Below are positions 33,613-47,562 of a stretch of 64,000 bases of DNA, piece by piece. The position numbers were made by a program, and so were the translations under genes. The stretch is from Planctomycetota bacterium. GTDB taxonomy: Bacteria; Planctomycetota; UBA1135; GCA-002686595. A model generated the notes under the pieces. It saw only the letters and a program-made list of their open reading frames with translations, was not told where the DNA came from and did not search any database. The DNA is taken from the NCBI GenBank assembly GCA_016714045.1, contig JADJNY010000015.1, positions 248,001 through 312,000 on the forward strand, in the 5' to 3' direction. How positions within the stretch are numbered: the first letter of the stretch is position 1; each line of letters begins with the position of its first letter.

Positions 33613-36144
33613 TCAGTCGTCGCTTTGGCCCGTGAAGTCGTCGCCCACGGGCTCGATCGGCGCGCTGGCTTCGACGCCTTCCGCGTCGCCCGCGCTCGCG
33701 CCGCCGTCGGTCCCCGCCGCGCCGTCCGCGGGCTTCTTCGGGTCGCGCGCGTTCTTGCACTTCGGGTAAGCGGAGCAGGCGAGGAACTCCTTCCCCCACC
33801 GGCTCTTCTTCAAGATCATCGGCGCTCCGCACTTGTCGCAGACTTCGCCGGTCTCCTTGGGCTTCTCGCGCAGCTCCTCGGGCAGCGGCTTCGCGTTGCG
33901 ACACTTCGGGAAGGCCGAGCACGCGAGGAACGGCCCGCGTCGCGAGCCCTTGATCACCATCGGCGCGCTGCACTTGTCGCAGTTGACGCCGGCTTCCTTC
34001 GGCTTGAGCGGGTTGCCCTCGTCGTCGACCGAGTAGGTGTTCTTGCACTTGGGGAAGCCCGTGCACGCCATGAAGCGCCCGCGGCTGCCCGTGCGGATCA
34101 CCATCGGCTTCTCGCACTTCTCGCACTTCTTGTCGGTCTCGACGACCTCGCTCTTCTCGCGCGGCCCCTCCATCGGGGTGGTGTTCTTGCACTCGGGGTA
34201 CTTCGAGCAACCGAGGAACTTCCCGCGCTTGTTGAACAGCACCGCCATCGGCGCCCCGCACTTGTCGCACGTCTTGTCCGACAGCTTCGGGTTGAGCTTC
34301 AGGTTCGTCATCGCCTTCTCGGCTTTGGCGAGGTCGCTCGCGAAGACGTCGTGGAAGGTCTTCACGACGCCCTCCCACTTCTTCTCGCCGCTCTCGATGC
34401 GGTCGAGGTCGCCTTCCATGCTCGACGTGAAGTCGGTGTTGATCACGTCGCCGAAGTGCGCCACGAGCTGCTCGGTCACGATCTCGCCGAGCTCTGTCGC
34501 GGCGAAGCGGCGCTGCTCGAGGCTGACGTAGCCGCGATCCTGGATCGTCGAGATGATCGTCGCGTACGTCGACGGGCGGCCGATGCCCTTCTTTTCGAGC
34601 TCCTTCACGAGCGTGGCTTCGCTGAACCGCGGCGGCGGCTGCGTGAAGTGCTGCGTCGGGTCGATCTTCTCGGGCTTGTACTTCCCGTGGAGCTCGAGGC
34701 TCTTCGGCAGCGACTGCTCGAGCTTGCCCTCGCCCTCCTTCTCTTCCGTCGTCGCGGTCGCGGACGCGGCGAGGTCGAACACGCGCAGGTGTCCGTCGAA
34801 GAGCTGAACTTCGCCCTGCGCCACGAAGCGCGCGTCGCCGTGCTGGAAGATCGCGGTCGTGATCGTCGAAGCCGACGGCTTCATCTGGCTCGCGACGAAC
34901 TTGTTCCAGATCAGCGTGTAGAGCTTGAGCTGGTCGCCGCTGAGCGCGCTGCGCAACGCCTCGGGCGTGCGCCCCGCGTCCGTGGGCCGGATCGCCTCGT
35001 GCGCTTCCTGCGCGCCCTTCGCCTTGCCGGTGAAGAAGTTGGGCTTCTCGGGCAAGTAGGCCTCGCCGTACTTCTTCACGATGACGGCGCGAGCCTGGCC
35101 GAGCGCGTCCTCGGACACGCGCACCGAGTCGGTACGCATGTACGTGATGAGACCGACGGAGCCCTCGCCGGGCAGCTCGACGCCTTCGTAGAGCTGCTGC
35201 GCGATCATCATCGTCTTCTTGGCCGAGAAGCGCAGCATCGTCGACGCCTTCTGCTGCAGCTGGCTCGTCGTGAACGGCGGAGTCGGACGCCGCGTCTTCG
35301 GCTTGTTGTCGATCTCGGCGAGCTCGAGCGCGTCCTGCCCGATCCGCGCGACGAGGGCGCGAGCGCGCTTCTCGTCGAGGTTCTTGTCGATGCGTTCCTC
35401 GCCGATGCGTCGCAGCTCCGCGTTGAACGACTGTCCGTCGAGGACGAAGTGCGCGGTGACGCGCCAGTACTCCTCCTTCACGAACGCCCGGATCTCCTTC
35501 TCGCGCTCGACGATCAAGCGCACGGCGACGGACTGCACGCGCCCGGCGGAGAGGCCCTTCGCCACCTTCTTCCAAAGGAGCGGGGAGAGCTTGTACCCCA
35601 TGATGCGGTCGAGCACGCGGCGCGCCTGCTGCGCGTCGACCTTGTCCATGTCGAGCTTGCCGGGGTGGTCGAACGCCTCGAGGATCGCCTTCTTCGTGAT
35701 CTCGTTGAACACGACGCGGAAGACCGGCGTGTTCTTCAGCTCGAGCGCCTCGAACAGGTGCCACGCGATCGCCTCTCCTTCGCGGTCCAAGTCGGGCGCG
35801 AGGTAGACGGTCGGGGCCTTCTTCGCGAGCCGCTTGAGCTCGCTGATCACCTTCTGCTTGCCCTTGATGAGCGCGTAGTCGGGCTTGAACCCGTGCTCGA
35901 TGTCGATGCCGAACTTGCCCTTGGGCAGGTCGCGGATGTGCCCCATCGAGGCGCGGACGACGAAGTCCTTGCCGAGGTACTTGTTGATCGTTTTCGCCTT
36001 CGCGGGGCTCTCGACGATCACGAGCGACTTGCCGGTGACGGCGCGCTCTTCCTCGGTGACCTCCTCCTCCGGGAGGTCCTCCAGCTCGGCCTCCTTGGCC
36101 TTGGTGCTCTTCTTCGTGGTGCGCTTCGGAGTCGGTTTGCTCAT
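33613..36144 (-). CDS. topA: DNA topoisomerase I
   Basis: Relaxes negative supercoils by transient single-strand breakage. 843 residues from ATG 36144. The Toprim domain starts at 'SLVIVESPAKAKTINKYLG' with the acidic 'APDLDREGEAIAWHL' triad. The active-site Tyr is in 'GLITYMRTDSVR'. The C-terminus has four CxxC...C zinc-ribbon units ('CDKCGAPMAVLF', 'CEKCEKPMVIRT', 'CDKCSAPMVIKG', 'CDKCGAPMILKK') and an acidic tail. The N-terminal 38 residues are a basic/acidic extension before the core. Identification is certain. Confidence 0.97.
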   Translation of the reverse strand: MSKPTPKRTTKKSTKAKEAELEDLPEEEVTEEERAVTGKSLVIVESPAKAKTINKYLGKDFVVRASMGHIRDLPKGKFGIDIEHGFKPDYALIKGKQKVISELKRLAKKAPTVYLAPDLDREGEAIAWHLFEALELKNTPVFRVVFNEITKKAILEAFDHPGKLDMDKVDAQQARRVLDRIMGYKLSPLLWKKVAKGLSAGRVQSVAVRLIVEREKEIRAFVKEEYWRVTAHFVLDGQSFNAELRRIGEERIDKNLDEKRARALVARIGQDALELAEIDNKPKTRRPTPPFTTSQLQQKASTMLRFSAKKTMMIAQQLYEGVELPGEGSVGLITYMRTDSVRVSEDALGQARAVIVKKYGEAYLPEKPNFFTGKAKGAQEAHEAIRPTDAGRTPEALRSALSGDQLKLYTLIWNKFVASQMKPSASTITTAIFQHGDARFVAQGEVQLFDGHLRVFDLAASATATTEEKEGEGKLEQSLPKSLELHGKYKPEKIDPTQHFTQPPPRFSEATLVKELEKKGIGRPSTYATIISTIQDRGYVSLEQRRFAATELGEIVTEQLVAHFGDVINTDFTSSMEGDLDRIESGEKKWEGVVKTFHDVFASDLAKAEKAMTNLKLNPKLSDKTCDKCGAPMAVLFNKRGKFLGCSKYPECKNTTPMEGPREKSEVVETDKKCEKCEKPMVIRTGSRGRFMACTGFPKCKNTYSVDDEGNPLKPKEAGVNCDKCSAPMVIKGSRRGPFLACSAFPKCRNAKPLPEELREKPKETGEVCDKCGAPMILKKSRWGKEFLACSAYPKCKNARDPKKPADGAAGTDGGASAGDAEGVEASAPIEPVGDDFTGQSDD

Positions 36145-36531
36145 GGGTTCGTTCCCGAGGACGTCGGCTCCGCGATTCGGCCGCCGCAGGGGGCGCCATG
36201 AATAGGAGGAAGTTCCGACGAGTCAAGCACGGTCCGAAATGCAGAGGTCGAGCCGGCGAGGGGGGCACGACGCCGGTCGCTCGGCGCGCAAACCGTGCCC
36301 AGCGGCGAAGTTGGACGAGCCGAGCCGGCCTCGCGCGCGTCACGCGCGTGCGCGCGCGAGGGACCGGCTAATCCGTTACCGAGCAACGGCTTGAGGGTCG
36401 TGCTGCCCGGAGTTCGCACGGCCCCGAGCGAGCCTCGCGCGCGATCGCGCGTCCCGTGCGCGCGCCGCGCGCGCACGCGAGACCCGCACCGCCGTGGCGG
36501 CGTGTGCGTCCACCCGTTGAAATGACCGCGC
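36145..36531. other. 387-bp divergent gap upstream of topA and the helicase gene
   Basis: Divergent promoter region. GC-rich alternating GCGCGC runs near 36335-36360 and 36440-36480 are the only structure seen. No promoter motif was clear enough to report. Confidence 0.4.
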
Positions 36532-39500
36532 GTGATCCTTCCGCGCGGCATGGGCTCCGGCGAGCCGTTCCTCCAGGCGTCGCTCGCGTCGCCCTGCTTC
36601 GTGGTCCTGTGGACGACGGGGCCGGACACGACGCTCGATGGCGTCGTGCGCCTCCTCGCCCGGCGGCGCACCAGCACGGGAGACTGGGAAGTCTTCGATC
36701 GCTGGTGCGACCCGCGCGAGGGCTCGGAGCGCTCGCTCCCCGGGATGGAGCGGTGGAGCGCGCGGTTCGGCCGCGACGCGCGCGCGCTCGCCGGCGAGGG
36801 CTCGGCGAGCGCGGCCTGGGCCGAGTTCGCGCGCTTCGCGGAGGGCGCCGTGCTCGTCGTGCCCGACGCGGCGGGCTTCCGCGCCTGGCGTGCGCACGCA
36901 GGCGCGGGCGCGTCGAGCGAGCGCGCGCTCACCGGTCTCGCCGAAATCGCGGGCCTCTTGTTCCCGGGCCGGCTCGCCCAACGGCGCGAGCACCTGCTCG
37001 CGTCGCTCGTCGAGCCGACCGCGGGCGAGGGCTCCGACGCGTACGGCCCGGACGACCTGAACCTCGCAGTGGACGAGCTCGCGCGCCGGTTCCTCGAGCG
37101 CGAAGAGGACGTCCTGCGGATCGCGGTCCAGGGCTTCCGCAACGCGTGGTCGGGGCTCGCGGGCACGGACCCGCGAGCGCGCGACGCGCTTGCCATCGCC
37201 CTCGCGCTCGTCGATCGGCGTTCGCAATGGTCGCTGCGCGAGGTCGCGCGCTCGCCGCGTCTCCACACGAGCCTCGCGGCGCTGCTCGAGCCCGAAGTTC
37301 CGATCGAGGACCTGCTCGAGGCCGTCGAACCACGCTGCACGCGCGAGCTCGAACGCTGGAAGGACCTCGAGGTGCTGCCCTCGGACACGCTGGAACGCGC
37401 CGCCTTCGATCCCGCGGACCGCGTCGTGCTCGACGACGTGTTCGAGCGTCACTTGCCCGCGACGTTCGCCACGGACGGACGCGCGCCGAACTACCGCAAG
37501 AGCCAGCACGAGGTCGCGCGCGCGGTGGCGGGCGCTCTCGGCACGAAGGAGCTCCTGCTCGTTCACGCGCCGACCGGCACGGGCAAGACGCTCGCGTACT
37601 TGGTGCCGTCGATCCTGTGGGCGCGGCGCAACTCGGTGCGCGTCGGCATCGCCACCTACACGCGCGCGCTGCAGGAGCAGGCGATGGACCGCGAGGTCCC
37701 GCGCGCGCTCTCGGCGCTCGCGCGCGCCGGCGTCGCGTCGGGGACGCGCATCACCGTGCTCAAGGGCCGCGACAACTACGTGTGCTGGCGCGCGCTCAAG
37801 CTCGCCGTGCCGACGGCGGACGAGGACGGCGAGACGTGGCTCGCGTGGACGCAGCTCGCGCTGTTCGCCCTGACGGACTTGGAGGGCGACCTCGACCGCA
37901 TGCCGATGGCGCCTCCGATCGCCCTGGAGGACGAGTCCGTGCACCAGCGCGCGCTCCAGGCGCTCGTGCGACACGCGCGCGCCCAGGTCGCGTGCTGCAC
38001 GCAGAGCGACGACCGGAACACGTGCGCGGCCGAGGTCGTGCGCCAGCGCGCCCAGAAGAGCCACGTCGTCATCGTGAACCAGGCCTTCGCGCTCGCGCGG
38101 CAGGAGTTCTTCCGTCACGTCGTGTTCGACGAATGCGAGCACCTGCACGACCAGGCGCACAACGCGTGGAGCCACACGATTGGCCTGAAGGAGATGCGGT
38201 CTCTGCTCGCCCGCCTCTCCACGCCGGACCGAGAGCGCTCGCGCGCGCTCCTCGACCGTGTCGAGCGCCAGTTGCTCGAAGGCACGCCCGCGCACGAAGT
38301 CGTCACGCGCTGTCACGATGCGTGGCGCGCGGCGTCCCAGGCGCTCGCGGACCTCGACGACGCCGCGCGCGCGTTCGACGCGTGGCGTACGGGGCGCCTC
38401 GGCGAGCGCGAAGACCGCGACACGCACTCGCTCCTGCGCGAGTACGTCGGCGCGTTCGGGAACGACGGCGTCGGCGAGCCGGGCGCCGAAGCCTTGCTCG
38501 CGGCGCGCGCGAGCTTCATGCGCGACTGGGTGGCGCTCGAGACGCAGCTCGCCGAGCTCGCGGAGCGCCTCGACGCGCTCCCGCTGCGCGGCCTCCCGCG
38601 CATGCGCCGCGCGCTCGGCGAGACGCGCACCGACCTCGCGGAGACGCTGGTCGCGATCGAGGCCTGGCTCCCGCTCGACGAAGGCAAGCCTGCGTTCCGC
38701 CCGCGCACGTTCTACGACGTGGAGCGCGACGCGCGCGGCGACCTGGTGCTGGCGTCGCGGGTGCTCTTGCCCAACGAGTTCCTCGGGCGCAGCTACTACC
38801 CGCAGCTCGCGAGCGGCATCTTCCTCTCCGCCACGACCGTGCTGCAGGACGGCTTCGAGTCGTCGCTCGCGTACCTCGGCCTCGACCGCGCGGCGTCGCC
38901 CGCGCCCGACGAAGAACGCCCGCCGTGCGTCGTGCGCACGTTCCGCGCGCCCGAGGTCTTCGACTACTCGCGCGTGCTGGTCGCCGTCCCGCGCGACGCA
39001 CCGCCGGCGAGCGGCGACAAGGGCGCGTTCCTCGACTACGTGCGGCGCTTCGTCGGCCACCTCGGCGAGCGCACGCGCGGGCGCATGCTCGTGCTCTTCA
39101 CGAACGCGCAGGACACCGTGAAGGTCGGCGAGGAGCTCGCGGGCTTCTTCCGCGCGCGCTCGATCCCGTTGTGGTTCCAGAACATGGAGGGCCGCGCGAA
39201 GGAGGAGCTCGGCGAGCTCTTCCGCGCGCGCGTCGACAGCGTGCTGCTCGGCGTCGACACGTTCTGGTACGGCGCGGACTTCCCGGGCGAGACGCTCGAG
39301 TACCTCGTGATCGTCAAGCTCCCCTACGGCGTGCCCGACCGCTACCACCACGCGCAGTGCGCCGTGCTGGGCCTGGGCGAGCAGCGCCGGCGCATCTACC
39401 TGCCGCGCGCGCTCGCGAAATTCCGCCAGGGCTTCGGCCGCCTGATGCGCCGCGAGTCCGACCGGGGCTGCGTGTTCATCCTCGACGGACGCGTGCTCGA

Positions 39501-40050
39501 CCCGCGCCATCGTTTCTTCCTGAAGGAGCTCCCGATCGAGCGCCCCTTCGAGTTCGGCGCCGCGATCACGAGCCCCGCACGCGGAGCGAAGACCGGGAGC
39601 GCGCGCGAGACGGCGGACGGCGCACGGCCCGCGGATGCGGGCGGATCGACGCGCGGGACGAGTCGCGCCCGCTTCGTCCGCGCGGAGACGGATCAGTGCA
39701 TCCGCGCCGCGCTCGAGCACATGGGGCTCGTCGACGACGTGAAGCAACGCGGGCTCGCGTGGAGCTTCGCGAGCGGACCCGACGCAGCGAGCGACAGCGG
39801 TTCGAGCCCGAGTGACGGCGGTTCGACCCCGAGCGATAGCAGTTCGACCCCGAGCGGCAGCAGTTCGAGCCCGAGTGATCGCGGTTCGACTCGGAGGGAG
39901 CCGCGCACGAACCGCACGCAAGTCGCAGGCTCCGACGGAGCGAGCGGCGCGCAGTTCGACACCGAAGAACGAGCTCCCGCGTCGCCGCCGCCCCCCGCGC
40001 GCGAGGCGCCGGCACCGATCGACGTGTCGCTCGACGACCTACCGTACTGA
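36532..40050 (+). CDS. DinG-like superfamily 2 helicase with degenerate N-terminal exonuclease-like domain
   Basis: 1172 residues. Residues about 20-200 resemble a DnaQ-type exonuclease in outline ('FVVLWTTGPDTTLDG' for the usual D-x-E-T-T-G strand, 'VVPDAAGFRAW' for H-N-A-x-F-D), but the catalytic Asp/Glu are lost. The helicase core is intact: Walker A 'HAPTGTGKTLAYLVP' near residue 344, DEAH-type 'VVFDECEH' near 533 and motif VI 'QGFGRLMRRESDRGC'. Cysteines in 'YVCWRAL' and 'ACCTQSDDRNTC' fit the four-Cys Fe-S site of the XPD/DinG group. The C-terminus is a disordered Ser/Pro tail with five 7-residue repeats. Likely a 5'-3' DNA helicase in repair. GTG start at 36532. Confidence 0.8.
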   Translation: MILPRGMGSGEPFLQASLASPCFVVLWTTGPDTTLDGVVRLLARRRTSTGDWEVFDRWCDPREGSERSLPGMERWSARFGRDARALAGEGSASAAWAEFARFAEGAVLVVPDAAGFRAWRAHAGAGASSERALTGLAEIAGLLFPGRLAQRREHLLASLVEPTAGEGSDAYGPDDLNLAVDELARRFLEREEDVLRIAVQGFRNAWSGLAGTDPRARDALAIALALVDRRSQWSLREVARSPRLHTSLAALLEPEVPIEDLLEAVEPRCTRELERWKDLEVLPSDTLERAAFDPADRVVLDDVFERHLPATFATDGRAPNYRKSQHEVARAVAGALGTKELLLVHAPTGTGKTLAYLVPSILWARRNSVRVGIATYTRALQEQAMDREVPRALSALARAGVASGTRITVLKGRDNYVCWRALKLAVPTADEDGETWLAWTQLALFALTDLEGDLDRMPMAPPIALEDESVHQRALQALVRHARAQVACCTQSDDRNTCAAEVVRQRAQKSHVVIVNQAFALARQEFFRHVVFDECEHLHDQAHNAWSHTIGLKEMRSLLARLSTPDRERSRALLDRVERQLLEGTPAHEVVTRCHDAWRAASQALADLDDAARAFDAWRTGRLGEREDRDTHSLLREYVGAFGNDGVGEPGAEALLAARASFMRDWVALETQLAELAERLDALPLRGLPRMRRALGETRTDLAETLVAIEAWLPLDEGKPAFRPRTFYDVERDARGDLVLASRVLLPNEFLGRSYYPQLASGIFLSATTVLQDGFESSLAYLGLDRAASPAPDEERPPCVVRTFRAPEVFDYSRVLVAVPRDAPPASGDKGAFLDYVRRFVGHLGERTRGRMLVLFTNAQDTVKVGEELAGFFRARSIPLWFQNMEGRAKEELGELFRARVDSVLLGVDTFWYGADFPGETLEYLVIVKLPYGVPDRYHHAQCAVLGLGEQRRRIYLPRALAKFRQGFGRLMRRESDRGCVFILDGRVLDPRHRFFLKELPIERPFEFGAAITSPARGAKTGSARETADGARPADAGGSTRGTSRARFVRAETDQCIRAALEHMGLVDDVKQRGLAWSFASGPDAASDSGSSPSDGGSTPSDSSSTPSGSSSSPSDRGSTRREPRTNRTQVAGSDGASGAQFDTEERAPASPPPPAREAPAPIDVSLDDLPY
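39796..39900. repeat. 21-bp in-frame repeat, five copies, in the helicase tail
   Basis: Five 21-bp units encode 7-residue repeats of the type GSSPSDG / GSTPSDS, part of a Ser/Pro/Asp-rich disordered tail. Confidence 0.8.
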
Positions 40051-40132
40051 ACGCGCTCGCGAGCGCCGCTCGCGCCTTGCGCGCGCGCGCGGCCTCGGCG
40101 ACGATCCGCGTTTCGTCCCCGAGGACCCCCGC

Positions 40133-41047
40133 GTGTCGAATCCCCCCGTGAAATGGACCGAGGTCCGCGTGCTCGTCCCCGAGAGCTGGCAGGAGCTCGT
40201 CGCCGAAGCGCTCGCGATCGGTCCGTGCACGAGCGTCGCGTTCGGCCGCCCGTCGCTCGCCGTCGACGCACCGCCCGCGGGCTTCGAGTTCGTGCGCACG
40301 TTCCTGCCGAGCACGAGCGACTCGCCGGAGGTGCGCGACGAGCTCCTCGCCGTCCTGCGCGCGCTCGCGTCGAACACGGGCGCCGCGGAGCTCGCGGACC
40401 TGCGCGTCGAGTTCAAGGAGCTCCCACACGAGGACTACGCGAACTCGTGGAAGAAGAGCTGGAAGCCGTTCCGCGCGCGTCGCCTCTGCGTGCTCCCCTC
40501 GTGGAGCCGCGCACGGCCGCGCCCCGGCGACCGCGTGCTGAAGCTCGAACCCGGCGGCGCGTTCGGCTCGGGACGCCACGCGACGACGCGCACGTGCCTG
40601 TTCGTGCTCCAAGAGCGCATCCGCGGCGGCGAACGCGTGCTCGACGCAGGCTCCGGCTCGGGCATCCTCGCGGTGACGGCCGCGCTGCTCGGCGCGCGCG
40701 AGGCGCTCGGCTTCGACATCGACCCGACGGCGGAGACGTACGCGAACGCGCTCGCGAAGGACAACGGCGTCGACGCGCGCTGCCGCTTCGCGACCGGCGG
40801 CTTCGAGCACCTGCGCGGCACGTATGACGTCGTGCTCGCGAACATCTACAGCGACGTGATCCAGCTCCACGCGAAGGACCTCGCCGCGGCGCTCGCGCCG
40901 AACGGCTGGTTCGCGTTCAGCGGCTGCCCGATGCACCACGCCGACGCGACGCGCGCCGCGATCCTCACCGCGGGATTGACGCTGGAAGAGGAGCGCGTGC
41001 GCGGCCGCTGGCACACGCTCGTGGGCGCGCGGCCGCGCGAGGGCTGA
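40133..41047 (+). CDS. prmA: Ribosomal protein L11 methyltransferase-like protein
   Basis: SAM-dependent methylation of ribosomal protein L11. 304 residues from GTG 40133, with GAGGA seven bases upstream. The C-terminal half is a class I methyltransferase: 'EPGGAFGSGRHATTRTCL' is the PrmA hallmark (family GxAFGTGxHxTT), the SAM loop is 'VLDAGSGSGILAVTAALLGA', and 'VLANIYSDVI' stands for the N-I-L motif. The N-terminal half is the substrate-binding region ('WTEVRVLVPESWQELVAEAL'). It follows the helicase gene by 82 bp. Confidence 0.88.
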   Translation: MSNPPVKWTEVRVLVPESWQELVAEALAIGPCTSVAFGRPSLAVDAPPAGFEFVRTFLPSTSDSPEVRDELLAVLRALASNTGAAELADLRVEFKELPHEDYANSWKKSWKPFRARRLCVLPSWSRARPRPGDRVLKLEPGGAFGSGRHATTRTCLFVLQERIRGGERVLDAGSGSGILAVTAALLGAREALGFDIDPTAETYANALAKDNGVDARCRFATGGFEHLRGTYDVVLANIYSDVIQLHAKDLAAALAPNGWFAFSGCPMHHADATRAAILTAGLTLEEERVRGRWHTLVGARPREG

Positions 41048-41086
41048 TGGCGGTCGTCCGACGGAGCCCGTGCAGCGCCGCGCGCG

Positions 41087-42964
41087 CTACCAGATGATCT
41101 CCCAGCCGTTCGATACGTTGAACGTCGCCGGCGGACAGAACCCTGCAGCAGCGTTGCGGTAGTACACGGCGTAGTAGGCGCTCAGCCCCGATCCGACAGG
41201 CGTTCCGCTGCGCGCGGAGAGGGTCACCGTGTCGACGGCATCGGGGAACACCGCGCCGCCACCGGACGTGGCGCTCGTCCGAAGCCGGATCAGCGCGCCG
41301 CTCAAGCAACGTACGCCGTCTCCGAACAAGAGGCCTGCGGAAACATCCGTGCTGCCCTTCAGGAAGATGCACGTCCCGACGGCGTTCATGCCCGATCCCG
41401 ACAGGACCACGTTATCGAGCGCGCTGACGCCCGAAGCGGCGAGGTGGGCTCCGCTCGGATTGAACGAGTTGGCGCACCCGTTGCCGACCGCGCCGAAGTT
41501 CCCGCAGGGACAGAGCGTGATCACGTTCGGGTCGACGCCGTCTCCCGCGCAGTAGCCGCGGCCCGCGATCGTCGTGCAGGTCGTCGTGGGCTGGAGCTCG
41601 ACCACGTGGAACGTGATCGACCCATCCGCCGTCGCGGGCGTCTTTCCGACCTGGATCGTGTAGTGGCTGCCCGCCGTCGCGGGGAAGCAGACCTCGGCCT
41701 GCGCGCCGCAGGCATTGTCGTCACACGCTACGAGCGCGCCCGGAGGACAGGCGACGCCGGCGTACACGGCGATGCGGGTATCCACGGTCGTGTATCCGCA
41801 CGTCGTGACGAGCACCAGGCCGCTCTGCGTCGCCTGCCAATCGTACCACGCATCGTCGTCCATTCCTGGAGGCGCGTAGCAACCCGAGTTGTTCTGCCCA
41901 TCGGTCCCCGTCGTGGTCTCGCCGGTGTCGAAGGTCTTGAAGTTCGTGCCGGTCATCTTTCCCTTGGTCTGGCACTCGTCGGGACAGCCCTTCTCGATGG
42001 TCAAGTGGACGACCCCGCCGAAAGTGCCGGAGCTCGTCGCGCTCCCGATGCGCAAGAGGAATACCTGGTTGGGGCCCGGAGGCGTGAAGCAGAACTCCGT
42101 GGCAGAACAGGCGGTTCCACACACAGGCGAGACCGGAGGGCACGGCGCGCCGCAGGTGCTCAGCGCATTGGTCGAATACAAGATCATCCCGGGACTGGGC
42201 ATCGTGTCCGCGGGAGGATTGGAGGAACACTGCGACAACGTGAAGTGATAGGCCGTCGACTCGCTGTTCGTCCAGCAGTACCACACGTCGGTCTGGAGCT
42301 GGCCGTTGCCCGGAATCGACGAGCACGCGGCGCCCTCGAGCGGATTGCCCGTGGCATTGCTCGAGTCCACGACCTTCTGGTCCTCGAGTTCGTTGATGGA
42401 CTCCGGACTGCACATCACGTCGTTCGCTGGCGGGACTCCGACCGGCCCGATGACGATGACCCCCGGACCGCCCCCTGACCCCTGGAACGAACCCAGCTGG
42501 ATCGAATAGACGGAGCCCGCCGTCGCCGGAAACGTCGTCGACGTCTGCAGCCCGCAAGCGTCGTCGTTGCAGGAGATCGCCGAACCGACGGGACAACCGC
42601 CGCCGGCGTAGACGGCGATCTTCGAGTTGATCGCGGTCGAGCCGCAGGTCTCCACCTTGATCGATCCCGTCACCGGCGCGACCCAGGAGAACCACACGTC
42701 CTGCTCGATCGCCGTGCTGCCAGCAAAGAGACACGTGGCCTCGACCTGGCCTTGCGTGCCGGTCGTCGCGGCGGTCGTGTCGAACGCGAATGCACCGAAG
42801 CCAGAAATGGAGGCCGCCGTCGAACAATCGTCCTCGGGGGGCGGCGGGAGGAGGAAAGACGCGCTCGGGGTCGGCTGGAGAACGACCGTCGCCGTCGTTC
42901 GTCCGTAGACGACAGAGGCGAGCATGAGCACGATCGAGAATTGGCACGGGAGTTTCGAGTTCAT
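41087..42964 (-). CDS. Large secreted multidomain protein with shared C-terminal Cys-containing module
   Basis: 625 residues from ATG 42964; a signal peptide runs to about residue 25 ('FSIVLMLASVVYG'). Three beta-rich domains follow. The first and third share a pattern: 'DVWFSWVAPVTGSIKVETCG', 'INSKIAVYAGGGCP' and 'TTFPATAGSVYSIQLGS' recur as 'DAWYDWQATQSGLVLVTTCG', 'VDTRIAVYAGVACP' and 'VCFPATAGSHYTIQVGK'. The last 155 residues are the module shared with the proteins at 48341 and 52196: 'YCAGDGVDPNVITLCPCGN', 'GCANSFNPSGAHL', 'YYRNAAAGFCPPATFN' and 'NGWEIIW'. Export is clear; ligand unknown. It lies downstream of the large kinase gene on the same strand (127-bp gap). Confidence 0.8.
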   Translation of the reverse strand: MNSKLPCQFSIVLMLASVVYGRTTATVVLQPTPSASFLLPPPPEDDCSTAASISGFGAFAFDTTAATTGTQGQVEATCLFAGSTAIEQDVWFSWVAPVTGSIKVETCGSTAINSKIAVYAGGGCPVGSAISCNDDACGLQTSTTFPATAGSVYSIQLGSFQGSGGGPGVIVIGPVGVPPANDVMCSPESINELEDQKVVDSSNATGNPLEGAACSSIPGNGQLQTDVWYCWTNSESTAYHFTLSQCSSNPPADTMPSPGMILYSTNALSTCGAPCPPVSPVCGTACSATEFCFTPPGPNQVFLLRIGSATSSGTFGGVVHLTIEKGCPDECQTKGKMTGTNFKTFDTGETTTGTDGQNNSGCYAPPGMDDDAWYDWQATQSGLVLVTTCGYTTVDTRIAVYAGVACPPGALVACDDNACGAQAEVCFPATAGSHYTIQVGKTPATADGSITFHVVELQPTTTCTTIAGRGYCAGDGVDPNVITLCPCGNFGAVGNGCANSFNPSGAHLAASGVSALDNVVLSGSGMNAVGTCIFLKGSTDVSAGLLFGDGVRCLSGALIRLRTSATSGGGAVFPDAVDTVTLSARSGTPVGSGLSAYYAVYYRNAAAGFCPPATFNVSNGWEIIW

Positions 42965-43091
42965 GGGTCGATCACTTTCCAACTTGGCCTGACGCGTTGG
43001 GTTCGCGCGGCTGGTCGTCTCGGAGTGAGGCTGGGACGTGCATCGGGCGCAGACGACGCGACCTTCGGCCGCGTGAGAACCGTTAGAGCGT

Positions 43092-47312
<4,221 letters not shown>

Positions 47313-47562
47313 GGGAGGCGAGTGCGAGGACGCCGCGCGCTTCTTGCGGCTGGGCGCGCGCGGCGGACGAGGACACCAGGAAAACACGCTTCCGCACGCG
47401 CGGGGAGCTTCCGTGTCGATTTCGCCCTCGATCGCGCCCTGGAATGGGACGCGACGGTCCTCCTCCGTCGCCGTATCCTCTCCGCTGCCATCCCGCGGCG
47501 CCTGGTCGCGTCCTCACCCGCGCTCCAGCCGTTCCGCACACCGGCGACCCGGCGAGCCGACC

